From Oligoflexia bacterium (GTDB lineage Bacteria; Bdellovibrionota; UBA1018): DNA of 6,180 nucleotides. Below the pieces are notes generated by a model. That model was given only the letters and a program-made list of their open reading frames with translations, was not told the origin of the DNA and made no database searches. Both the position numbers and the translations under genes were made by a program. Below, piece by piece: positions 1-6,148 of the stretch (positions within the stretch are counted from its first letter, which is position 1; the number at the start of each line of letters is the position of its first letter). The stretch is from the NCBI GenBank assembly GCA_903854365.1, contig CAINWE010000144.1:1-6180 (forward strand). The letters run 5' to 3'.

Positions 1-463
1 CAGAATTGAGGTACTCTATGGCCTGCTCTATTTAGAAAAGTACTCCAAACATAATCCGCAGTTTACTGTCGAGTTGATCCGCCTATGGCATCAGGCCAAA
101 TTGATGACTTTTTACGGTTTTCGAGATTCTCAGGGGGTGCTCCAAGGAGTAGTTGGCTATTTTGTTCAAAATGAAGTCATGACGACGCCTCTAGTGGGGT
201 ATAATACGGTATTGCCATCCTCGCATGGTCTTTATCGAATGTTGATTTACTTGGTCCTGCGAGATGCCGCCGAGAGGGAGATCGTCTTGAATCTCAGCTC
301 CGGGGCCTCAGGATTTAAATTGCTTCGAGGGGCTTTTCCTGAAATTGAATACAGCGCCGTTTATGTGAAGCATCTGCGTCTCAGTCGACGAATTTTGATG
401 CGGGTACTTCAGTGGATCCTAAAGTGCATCGGCGTACCTTTGATGAAAAAGTATCAGCTTTGA
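1..463 (+). CDS. GNAT/FemAB-type acyltransferase, C-terminal part (5' truncated by window edge)
   Basis: The frame is open from base 2 to the TGA at 461-463, giving 153 residues with no credible start. A TTG at 74 lies in frame but inside conserved-looking sequence without a ribosome binding site, so the gene begins outside the window. The segment at fragment residues 48-58 (LQGVVGYFVQN) looks like the central GNAT beta strands. Residues 97-106 (NLSSGASGFK), followed by RGAFPEIEYSAVYVKHL, match the pattern of the C-terminal half of the Acetyltransf_6/BioF2-like and FemAB families, where a Gly-rich turn and Lys follow the strand. Members transfer acyl or aminoacyl groups to amines, often in envelope or capsule biosynthesis; the substrate here cannot be deduced. 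The last ~25 residues are basic and hydrophobic (RRILMRVLQWILKCIGVPLMKK), possibly a membrane-associating amphipathic helix. Fold assignment is fairly good, precise family is tentative. Confidence 0.6.
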   Translation, partial: RIEVLYGLLYLEKYSKHNPQFTVELIRLWHQAKLMTFYGFRDSQGVLQGVVGYFVQNEVMTTPLVGYNTVLPSSHGLYRMLIYLVLRDAAEREIVLNLSSGASGFKLLRGAFPEIEYSAVYVKHLRLSRRILMRVLQWILKCIGVPLMKKYQL

Positions 464-567
464 TGGGATTGAGTCATAGCGTTCAATGATTCTTCATGAG
501 TGATTTGAAAGAGGCCAACGATTGGAGACCTTGCAAACGACTAGTTTTTTTGTAGAATTGACTTGAT
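464..567 (+). other. Intergenic region between acyltransferase and secreted protein genes
   Basis: This 104-bp gap holds a short hairpin CCAA-CGA-TTGG at 515-525 and a run of seven T at 545-551. The hairpin is weak and 19 bases from the T run, so I do not call it an intrinsic terminator. The 3' part contains the promoter-like pair listed separately. No small coding frame with a ribosome binding site was seen. Confidence 0.6.
531..558 (+). promoter_or_regulatory. Putative sigma70-like promoter of the 568 gene
   Basis: TTGCAA at 531-536 (4 of 6 to TTGACA) is followed after 16 bases by TAGAAT at 553-558 (5 of 6 to TATAAT). Transcription would begin about 564-568, at or next to the ATG at 568, which would give a leaderless or nearly leaderless mRNA. 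Consistent with this, the bases before the ATG (GAATTGACTTGAT) contain no convincing Shine-Dalgarno sequence. It was read by eye and rests on a single site. Confidence 0.4.
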
Positions 568-1092
568 ATGAAAAATATAATTATTTATTCGGCTTTATGG
601 ATTGTCTCCTTATGTCTCGTCTCCTGGGAGAGTGTGAGCTATGCTCTTCATCCGGCTGAATCACTGAGTCGTCGAGCGAAACATCAGCCGAATCCTGAAG
701 CCAAGCCTGCCCACTCGATTCTGAAGGCCTCGTCGAGCGCGACCGATCTGTCAGGAGTTTCGGCCGCCCACGCCTCAGTTGCCGGCGGAGGAGGTGCTCA
801 TACTGCAGTGGGCGGCGCTCCTGTAGCAGGACTATTGAAGCTGCAAAGTCCAGGCGGTCCTCGACCGGAGGACCAACGTCCTGAAGACTTAGCCCAACCT
901 GACAAGGGCCCTGGGAAAAGAAACTCGATTCGAATTAATTCAGCTGCGAATGAAGTAATTCCTCCGAGTCCCCAGGTTTCCGGAGCTGTTACTCCAGCGA
1001 GTGCGGGCGATGGTAGCGGTGCAGCTGCAGGCAGTCCTCCGGTTAGCGCAGGTGGCGGCGCTACCCCGGCTAGCGGCGATGGTCATCTCTGA
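568..1092 (+). CDS. Secreted Ala/Gly/Pro/Ser-rich low-complexity protein, function unknown
   Basis: The 174-residue product starts with a Sec signal peptide: MKN, a hydrophobic core at about residues 4-19, and a probable cleavage after Ala26 (V-S-Y-A before LHPAES). The Cys16 context (VSLC) is not a good lipobox. The mature part has no recognisable domain, few hydrophobic residues and strong bias to Ala, Gly, Pro and Ser, so it is probably disordered. Internal repetition is visible: RPEDQRPED at 99-107, and two related C-terminal units, residues 134-149 and 156-172, each containing TPAS followed by GDG. A positively charged stretch (GKRNSIRI) lies at 116-123. The gene stands alone between the acyltransferase and the convergent minus-strand block, with its own likely promoter. 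Wobble-position GC is high in the repeat region, and the codon pattern looks coding despite low complexity. It could be a cell-surface, periplasmic or fully secreted protein; no function is assigned. Confidence 0.7.
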   Translation: MKNIIIYSALWIVSLCLVSWESVSYALHPAESLSRRAKHQPNPEAKPAHSILKASSSATDLSGVSAAHASVAGGGGAHTAVGGAPVAGLLKLQSPGGPRPEDQRPEDLAQPDKGPGKRNSIRINSAANEVIPPSPQVSGAVTPASAGDGSGAAAGSPPVSAGGGATPASGDGHL

Positions 1093-1198
1093 GTTGATGC
1101 TCCGACATAAAAACTCCAGTCTTCTTAGAACTTTAAAAGTCGCAATGTTGCCGATTGTGTTTCAGGTTTAAAAGTGCCGCACAGTCGCTCTGTAGGGT
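1093..1198. other. Convergent intergenic region with short direct repeat
   Basis: This 106-bp gap lies between the 3' ends of two convergent genes, so it should hold termination signals for both, yet no GC-rich hairpin with a T run is seen on either strand. The 9-base word TTTAAAAGT occurs at 1132-1140 and again at 1167-1175, each followed by a similar CGC/GCCGC context. Termination here may be Rho-dependent or beyond this gap. Confidence 0.5.
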
Positions 1199-2701
1199 CT
1201 AATAAAAACCGGGAGGAAAGTGCTTTTCCCAGAGAGAAAGAGGGATGGTTTCTGAAAAAATGACTTTAAATCGTGGGTCGTCTTGAAACGGGTTCAAGAC
1301 CTCTCGGGGGCCTACAATGAGCACATCAGGATGAGCGAGGTCAACTCCGTAAAATTCCCCAGATAATTGATTTCTGGACTGGTATTCGTATCCGCATTTT
1401 TCAAAAAGTCCTAGTTTTACAAGTCGACTTGCTCCGCCAATTAAAATTCTAGTACTTCCGTAATTACGAGTAATAGAATTTTGCGAAAAAGAGATATTGT
1501 CCTGAAGTTTATTTTGTGGAATTTTGCGAATAAAAATGCTTTGTCGAATAATTTTTAAGCTATTTTCTATTCCAATCCTTTTGAATGCATCGTGCCAAGG
1601 GTAACTACATCCTAGTTTTTTTTCGCAGTCTGATTTTAATTGCGCTAGAGCCGAGGTAAATTGAGATTGAATCTTCCCAAGGTCTCGATCGATTGCCCGC
1701 TCATTTTTCTCATCCCAATAGAGCGCTGCGGGTGTCATTGGTATTCCTTGACTGGATAAAGCCGTATAGATTTCTTGCCGAGATTTCTGAAAATCCTCGT
1801 CCATTAAAAAGTGGGCCCGAGTCCAAGCGTCTACATCCCCGGGGAGAGACTTTTGGAAAGCAGCAGATTTTCGGTCCATTTTACAATCGATGATAGGTAT
1901 TGATACGAGTGGCAAATCCGGGCGCTCATGTTCATAAACTCCGTTTATGAATTTGCCGCGGGATGTGACACTAAGAGCTAGTTTCCATAGGTTATGAAGC
2001 GCGTAGTTATCAAAATTTTTTTCTAGTTCAATATTGTTCCAAAAGTTTGGTTTGTCCATGTCCCAGAATTTATTTTTATTGCATTTGTATAATATTTTGG
2101 AAGGTTCCTTTTGAGACGCAGGCACAAATTCAAATTCATATTCGTTATCTGAATTGATTGAGATTCTGATAAACGCAATGCCGTTGCAAACCTGAGGGTG
2201 ATTTGTAAAAATGCCTTCGACGATTTTGATTTGTTGAGTTGTTAATCCGATGCCGTCGCGGGCGCCTTCAAAATTGGCGAATTGATCGGTTCTCAAACGG
2301 TGCTCGGGAGGACGAAGTACTCCCTCCCTTAAGATCCAGGGGATGTTTTCTGCATGAGTAGCATGGCAAAAGTAGTTATCGTGATGTCTTTCGAGCCAGT
2401 CCTCAAGGACTGGTACTCCGTTTTTTACACGTTGAGTGCTGGGCTTAAGAGACTTTGTCTCTTGGCTCTCTAGTGACGAAAATGTCGACGGAGTCCATCG
2501 ATGAAGGCTGGCCTGCTTCAATTTTTCAAATCCTGAAAGCGGAATCAGTGCCTCTTTCAAGTTGCCTGGATAGCCGCCGTGGATCGGTCTTGTCGCAGTT
2601 GCGGCCGAGTGATAATTCATTGCCGATGCTAGTCTCGCCGTTGTGATCAGCGTGAAAATAATACCGAGTCTGAAAACGTTATTTTGAACGAATGCTCTCA
2701 T
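1199..2701 (-). CDS. Secreted ~500-residue protein with an ADP-ribosyltransferase-like N-terminal motif, function unknown
   Basis: ATG at 2701 is preferred over an in-frame TTG one codon upstream; TAGG sits 8 bases before the ATG. The product is 500 residues. Numbering below counts the TTG codon as 1. A signal peptide covers 1-28 (hydrophobic core 11-21, cleavage likely after LASA). Residues 112-132 read FCHATHAENIPWILREGVLRP. The H-x-T-H-x-x-N-[IL]-P-x-I-L-x-x-G spacing resembles the N-terminal NAD-binding motif of DarT/DUF4433 and, more loosely, KptA RNA phosphotransferase; both belong to the ADP-ribosyltransferase superfamily. A beta-strand-like GIAFIRISI follows at 175-183, and a possible end strand DVLIVGP at 460-466 lies after Glu450. 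The catalytic Glu is not identifiable, so activity is unproven. The middle is helical and charged. Coding DNA is AT-rich in patches (about 27-28% GC over 1441-1560 and 2041-2100), unlike its neighbours. It is the last gene of the minus-strand block, 43 bp after the 220-residue secreted gene. A secreted effector or toxin is one reading; signal and coding status are firm, function is open. Confidence 0.6.
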   Translation of the reverse strand: MRAFVQNNVFRLGIIFTLITTARLASAMNYHSAATATRPIHGGYPGNLKEALIPLSGFEKLKQASLHRWTPSTFSSLESQETKSLKPSTQRVKNGVPVLEDWLERHHDNYFCHATHAENIPWILREGVLRPPEHRLRTDQFANFEGARDGIGLTTQQIKIVEGIFTNHPQVCNGIAFIRISINSDNEYEFEFVPASQKEPSKILYKCNKNKFWDMDKPNFWNNIELEKNFDNYALHNLWKLALSVTSRGKFINGVYEHERPDLPLVSIPIIDCKMDRKSAAFQKSLPGDVDAWTRAHFLMDEDFQKSRQEIYTALSSQGIPMTPAALYWDEKNERAIDRDLGKIQSQFTSALAQLKSDCEKKLGCSYPWHDAFKRIGIENSLKIIRQSIFIRKIPQNKLQDNISFSQNSITRNYGSTRILIGGASRLVKLGLFEKCGYEYQSRNQLSGEFYGVDLAHPDVLIVGPREVLNPFQDDPRFKVIFSETIPLSLWEKHFPPGFY

Positions 2702-2744
2702 CAATGATGCCTAAGTTTCTGGCTGTAGCTTCTTGAGAGGTGGC

Positions 2745-3407
2745 TTAATTTTCTGCCGGGCATAGCGATAAGTAGAGGTTTGGACTCGAGCTCCGAGATA
2801 CACTCATTGAGATCGGCCTGAAGCCATCGGGTCTGCGGGCAGAGGGTGAATCGGCCCCATAGATCCGGTGGAGGGGAGATTGTCGCCCGCCAAAGCTATC
2901 TAAGGGTGCCTTTCCTTGGATGTCGAGGCAGTTACAAAAGAGTTCAAGAAAGCTGGGGAGCATCTTTTTGGCAGTCTTAAGTTTTGAAAAATTTTCATCA
3001 ATCGCCTGCAGTACTTGTTTCAGGTCGGTCTCGAGTTCTCTTTCAGTGACTCCGTAAGCTTCGCCTCCCGCTGGGTAAAAGTCTACCTCTGGCGAAGTCC
3101 GTCCAAGCGAGGGTTCTTCTGCCTTTAAGTATTCTTCGATTCGTTTTAGGGCCTGGTCGAGCGCTTCTGTGCCGGGGCTTAATAATTCCCGGGATGTCTC
3201 ATGAAGGAAAGACCGCAATGCTCCTAGACTCACTGAAATCCCTCTTTCGTAAATATGGAGTTCGATTTCAGGCTTGCGAGTGACTTGAACTGCACTTCCG
3301 TTCAAGTCGAAAATGACAGCTCCGGAGGTTTGGGGCAGTCCCAGCTGCAATGAGATGGAGCAGAGGAAGAGGAGTTTTAGAAAATGCGTCGAATTGATTT
3401 TTTTCAT
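2745..3407 (-). CDS. Secreted 220-residue protein of unknown function, coupled to the helicase gene
   Basis: The start ATG (3407-3405) overlaps the helicase TGA (3406-3404) as ATGA, which indicates translational coupling; an AGAGA about ten bases upstream is a poor independent ribosome binding site. The protein opens with MKK, a hydrophobic core at about 9-24 and a likely signal peptidase I site near TSGA (residue 30), so it is exported. After a short beta-like start (VIFDLNGSAVQV), two helical charged stretches are apparent at about 61-98 and 121-157. Cys158 and Cys160 form a C-N-C pair and Cys216 is near the end, so disulfide formation is possible after export. The C-terminal tail (172-212) is rich in Ser, Arg and Pro and looks disordered. 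No known domain is recognised. It precedes the larger secreted gene by 43 bp, so the two are probably co-transcribed and may act together, possibly as partner or immunity factor and effector; that is inference only. Confidence 0.7.
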   Translation of the reverse strand: MKKINSTHFLKLLFLCSISLQLGLPQTSGAVIFDLNGSAVQVTRKPEIELHIYERGISVSLGALRSFLHETSRELLSPGTEALDQALKRIEEYLKAEEPSLGRTSPEVDFYPAGGEAYGVTERELETDLKQVLQAIDENFSKLKTAKKMLPSFLELFCNCLDIQGKAPLDSFGGRQSPLHRIYGADSPSARRPDGFRPISMSVSRSSSPNLYLSLCPAEN

Positions 3408-4540
3408 GGGGTTCTGATTCTCTTTTCAGGTTTCTGTGTCATGGTTGCCAGTTTCTTGATGAATTCTTGGTCGCGCTCGGTCACTAGATTGATGACTAGG
3501 CCTTGGCGTCCGGCTCGAGCTGTGCGCCCGACTCGGTGAATGTAGTTCTCGATCTGCTGCGGCAGGTGATAATTAATGACCCGACCTACAAGCTCGATGT
3601 CCAGGCCGCGGGACGCTAGGTCCGTTGCTAGTAAAAGGTTTACTTTTCCTTCTCGAAAGTCTTTGAGGTTTTTCCGGCGTTCCGTTGGATCCATCTCTCC
3701 TCGGTAGATGACACAGGAGTGCCCATTCTTGCTGAGTTCTTGGGCGAGTTTGTCGCATTGCTCGCGAGTATTTGTGAAAATGAGAGTGCCGTTTGCGCGT
3801 TTTTGAGTGAGAAGGGATTCTAGGATAGGGTATCTTTTGCCATTGATCACCGGAAGGTTTTGAGTCGTTAGGGTAGGAACTAAGTGGTGACTTCCTTCGC
3901 TGCGAATCACCTCAGCATTTTTAAATCGTTGATGAATGAGGCTTTGTACGGCGGGATTGATCGTTGCCGAAAAAAGAGCCATTTGCAGTACCTCAGGGCA
4001 TGCTCCGATGATTTGATTTGCGCCCGGGAGAAACCCTGGATCGAGCATTTGGTCCACTTCATCAAAAACTAATGTGCGTACATCGCTTAAATGAATGAGC
4101 CCTCGATCCAAAAGCTTGACTAGGCGACCTGGAGTGGCGACCAGAATCTCAAATTGTCCCTGGATATTTCTTTTTGCGAGATCCAGGGTGCTGCCGCCCA
4201 GAATACTTCGGACCCGAAGGCGTGTTGTGTGGGTAAAGAGTTTAAAAACTCGGGTGACTTGCTCGCCTAGCTCTCGCGTGGGAACGACGACGCAGGCTCG
4301 GGGTGCGCTCTCGATAGTAATTCGTCGGTCCCGCATTTCCATACTCTTGAGACTGTGCAGAATTGGGAGAGCGTAGGCTAAGGTCTTGCCGCTGCCGGTT
4401 TCAGATATCCCGATGACCGAATGCTCTTCCAATAAGAGGGGAATGGCCCGATCCTGAATTTCAGTAGGAGTGGTCAGTCCTTTTTCCGCTAGGCTCGCCT
4501 GGAGAGATGGGAGCAGGTTAAAATCAGTAAATAAGCTCAT
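3404..4540 (-). CDS. DEAD-box ATP-dependent RNA helicase (RhlE-like, DEVD variant)
   Basis: The 378-residue protein contains both RecA-like domains and little else. Motifs in order are: Q motif with Gln29 (TPTEIQ); motif I SETGSGKT 46-53; Ia PTREL 87-91; GG 115-116; Ib TPGR 136-139; motif II DEVD 160-163; motif III SAT 191-193; motif IV LIFTNT 253-258; motif V ATDLASRGLDI 305-315; motif VI HRVGRTARAG 335-344. All catalytic and RNA-contact motifs are intact, so ATP-dependent unwinding or remodelling of short RNA duplexes is expected, in the cytoplasm, typically in ribosome assembly, mRNA decay or cold adaptation. Motif II has Val instead of the family's usual Ala. The usual basic C-terminal extension of RhlE, SrmB or CsdA proteins is reduced to about 25 residues (KKLATMTQKPEKRIRTP). 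The ATG at 4540-4538 has AAAGG nine to ten bases upstream. Its stop overlaps the start of the next gene. Family call is secure, subfamily less so. Confidence 0.95.
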   Translation of the reverse strand: MSLFTDFNLLPSLQASLAEKGLTTPTEIQDRAIPLLLEEHSVIGISETGSGKTLAYALPILHSLKSMEMRDRRITIESAPRACVVVPTRELGEQVTRVFKLFTHTTRLRVRSILGGSTLDLAKRNIQGQFEILVATPGRLVKLLDRGLIHLSDVRTLVFDEVDQMLDPGFLPGANQIIGACPEVLQMALFSATINPAVQSLIHQRFKNAEVIRSEGSHHLVPTLTTQNLPVINGKRYPILESLLTQKRANGTLIFTNTREQCDKLAQELSKNGHSCVIYRGEMDPTERRKNLKDFREGKVNLLLATDLASRGLDIELVGRVINYHLPQQIENYIHRVGRTARAGRQGLVINLVTERDQEFIKKLATMTQKPEKRIRTP

Positions 4541-4803
4541 AATACGCTGCCTTTACGGAGGTTGATGCAGAATTGATAGTCGGAGTCATGCTTATCTTCG
4601 CTGCGCTGGTCTTCAGAGTAGGATGTAAACTAGAATGATCCGCAAGCTGCGAAGAGTGGTGTTTTTAGTAACTCCGGCGGAGCTTAGCACATTTTTTCGA
4701 ATTTGACACTCGACGACGTAAGAATGCCAATTCTTTTTAAATATTGGGTATGAAACTAAGCTATTTTTCGTGCTCAAGGCATTCTATGATAAGAAAGGAT
4801 TCT
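4541..4803. promoter_or_regulatory. Divergent intergenic region between helicase and Hsp70-like genes
   Basis: This 263-bp region should carry both divergent promoters. On the plus strand a perfect TTGACA lies at 4703-4708, but no matching -10 box sits 16-18 bases downstream; AT-rich TTTTTAAATATT (4734-4745) is too far. On the minus strand TTGGCA (complement of 4725-4730) is followed after 18 bases by TCAAAT (complement of 4701-4706), a possible helicase promoter with a leader of roughly 150 bases. Inverted repeats are nested: CGGAGT 4581-4586 with ACTCCG 4671-4676, and TCTTCGC 4595-4601 with GCGAAGA 4649-4655. The helicase leader RNA could therefore fold, but such short matches may be chance. 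If the Hsp70 gene starts at 4750 or 4786 instead of 4804, the region is shorter. Confidence 0.5.
4794..4799 (+). promoter_or_regulatory. Ribosome binding site that favours the 4804 start
   Basis: AAAGGA at 4794-4799 lies four bases before the ATG at 4804. A competing CAAGG at 4775-4779 lies six bases before an in-frame ATG at 4786, and a third in-frame ATG at 4750 has only GGG nearby. The 4804 start places the protein's first beta strand (LVYAIDFGT) at the N terminus, as is normal for Hsp70-type ATPases, so it is preferred; 4786 remains possible and would add six residues. Confidence 0.6.
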
Positions 4804-6072
4804 ATGCTGGTTTACGCGATTGACTTTGGGACCTCGAACTCTCTCCTAGCGGCTGCGGACGAAAATCGGGTTTATTCGCCGATTCCACTTGACCCTCATG
4901 CGGTTGATCCGACGATTTTAAGAACCCTGCTCTATTTTCAAAGTGTGAAAGACTGCTATTTTGGGGCTCAGGCTCTCAAAGAGTTTGTTCACAATGACCT
5001 GCAGGGACGCCTGATCCGTTCGGTGAAGCGGTTTCTGCCGATGCGGAGCTTTAAGGGAACCTTTATCGAAAACCGACCCGTAAACCTGGAGGATCTCATT
5101 GCTATTTTTCTGAAAGAGATGCGCCGACGGGGTAATGAGCACTTCAAAATGGAGGTAGACTCCGTGGTTTTGGGTCGTCCAGCCCGGTTTTCAACTGAGG
5201 CTTTGGACGATGACTACGCTCAATCACGCCTGGAGCGGGCGGCCCGTTTGGCTGGTTTTAAGCACATTGAGTTTTGCCCGGAGCCCGTGGCTGCAGCGAG
5301 AGAATATCGTACACAATTAAAAGACTCTAAAATTGTCTTGGTGGCTGACTTTGGAGGGGGAACCTCAGATTATACGATTTTGAGAATGAGTAACGAGCCC
5401 TTTCGGGATTCGGACGTATTGGCCGTTGGAGGTGTTCCGCTCGCAGGAGATTCTTTGGACGGGGGGGTGATGCGGCATCGGATTTCGACCCACTTTGGCT
5501 CTGGGGTTCGTTATCAAGTGCCGTTTGGCTCGAATACCCTCTCTATGCCGACCCATTTAATGGAGAAAATCTGCTCTCCGGCAGATATTTCGGTCTTGCG
5601 CGAGCGCGATACGCTCGATTTTTTCGCGAACGTACGAAATTGGGCTTTAGATCCAGAGAGTCGTAAAAAAATGGATCAGCTTTTTCTCTTGATTCATGAG
5701 AACTTGGGCTTTGGAGTTTTTGAGGAGATTGATCGGGTCAAAAGAGTGCTTTCTGCCTCGGATCGCGGTGACTTTCAATTTTCATATGCTGACCTTAAAA
5801 TCGTCGAGGGCATTCAAAGAGGCGAATTTGAAAAGTATGTCGAGCCACAAGTGGATCGGATCTTGGGCGCACTCGACGAGACAGTCAAGGCAGCTGGTGT
5901 TCCATTTTCAGCGATTGATGTCGTGTATTGCACCGGGGGCACCTCCCGAGTGCCCATCATCTTGGACGGTCTGAAGCGTCGCTTTGGCGAAAGCAAGTTG
6001 GTTGAGCGAAATTTTTTCCACTCCATAGCCCAAGGCCTTGCGGAGCGCGCTCGAGATTTAGCGATTCAGTAA
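4804..6072 (+). CDS. Hsp70 family protein, YegD-like (ATPase domain only)
   Basis: The 422-residue product has the actin/Hsp70 ATPase signatures: phosphate-1 loop AIDFGTSNS at 5-13, VVLGRPARFS at 121-130 (equivalent to the family's IGRP segment), EPVAAAREY at 160-168, phosphate-2 loop VADFGGGTSDYTIL at 180-193, and adenosine motif VYCTGGTSRVP at 374-384 followed by a C-terminal SIAQGLA helix (407-413). Length and arrangement match YegD-type Hsp70 homologues (about 450 residues), which lack the beta-sandwich substrate-binding domain and lid of DnaK. ATP binding and hydrolysis in the cytoplasm is expected; the client or partner is unknown. A region at about 240-345, between the phosphate-2 and adenosine motifs, is where such proteins diverge and may set specificity. 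There is no DnaJ or GrpE gene nearby. The gene is divergent from the helicase and ends in TAA (6070-6072), which is also the start of an inverted repeat. Family call is secure, exact function unknown. Confidence 0.9.
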   Translation: MLVYAIDFGTSNSLLAAADENRVYSPIPLDPHAVDPTILRTLLYFQSVKDCYFGAQALKEFVHNDLQGRLIRSVKRFLPMRSFKGTFIENRPVNLEDLIAIFLKEMRRRGNEHFKMEVDSVVLGRPARFSTEALDDDYAQSRLERAARLAGFKHIEFCPEPVAAAREYRTQLKDSKIVLVADFGGGTSDYTILRMSNEPFRDSDVLAVGGVPLAGDSLDGGVMRHRISTHFGSGVRYQVPFGSNTLSMPTHLMEKICSPADISVLRERDTLDFFANVRNWALDPESRKKMDQLFLLIHENLGFGVFEEIDRVKRVLSASDRGDFQFSYADLKIVEGIQRGEFEKYVEPQVDRILGALDETVKAAGVPFSAIDVVYCTGGTSRVPIILDGLKRRFGESKLVERNFFHSIAQGLAERARDLAIQ

Positions 6073-6148
6073 GATCCGAGGTCGTGCTTTATTCTCGACC
6101 GTGTGCAGTTTTAACGTTGCTGAATCAACGCCTGCTAGCTCGGATCTT
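6071..6148. repeat. Long-stem inverted repeat enclosing two short hairpins, directly after the Hsp70 stop
   Basis: AAGATCCGAG at 6071-6080 is the exact reverse complement of CTCGGATCTT at 6139-6148, a perfect 10-bp stem. Between the arms, GTCG 6081-6084 can pair with CGAC 6096-6099 (11-base loop), and CGTTG 6115-6119 with CAACG 6126-6130 (6-base loop). Together they could form a three-way-junction RNA of 78 bases. The left arm also matches CCTCGG at 6149-6154 over six bases, an alternative pairing. There is no T run after the right arm, so it is not a classic intrinsic terminator. It may be a 3'UTR structure, a processing site or a small RNA; function is not shown. Confidence 0.6.

Noticed and set aside
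74..463. A complete 129-residue gene starting at TTG 74
   Set aside because: The frame stays open to the left edge with acyltransferase-like sequence and there is no ribosome binding site before 74, so it is the 3' part of a longer gene.
515..551. Intrinsic terminator after the acyltransferase gene
   Set aside because: The hairpin CCAA-CGA-TTGG has only 4 bp and lies 19 bases from the seven-T run, which fits a promoter spacer as well.
1132..1175. Attachment site or insertion-sequence footprint from the TTTAAAAGT direct repeat
   Set aside because: Nine A/T-rich bases 35 bp apart can occur by chance; no terminal inverted repeats, integrase or transposase are in the window.
1693..1893. Plus-strand 66-residue open frame inside the large secreted gene
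   Set aside because: It lies antisense within a longer, signal-peptide-bearing frame, has no ribosome binding site and no recognisable protein features.
4095..4376. Plus-strand 93-residue Arg/Ser-rich open frame opposite the helicase
   Set aside because: It is the antisense shadow of conserved helicase motifs; the biased composition follows from that.
6071..6148. tRNA gene
   Set aside because: Size and closing stem are suggestive, but the stem is 10 bp, there is no T-loop GTTCGA-type sequence, no three-arm cloverleaf and no CCA end.
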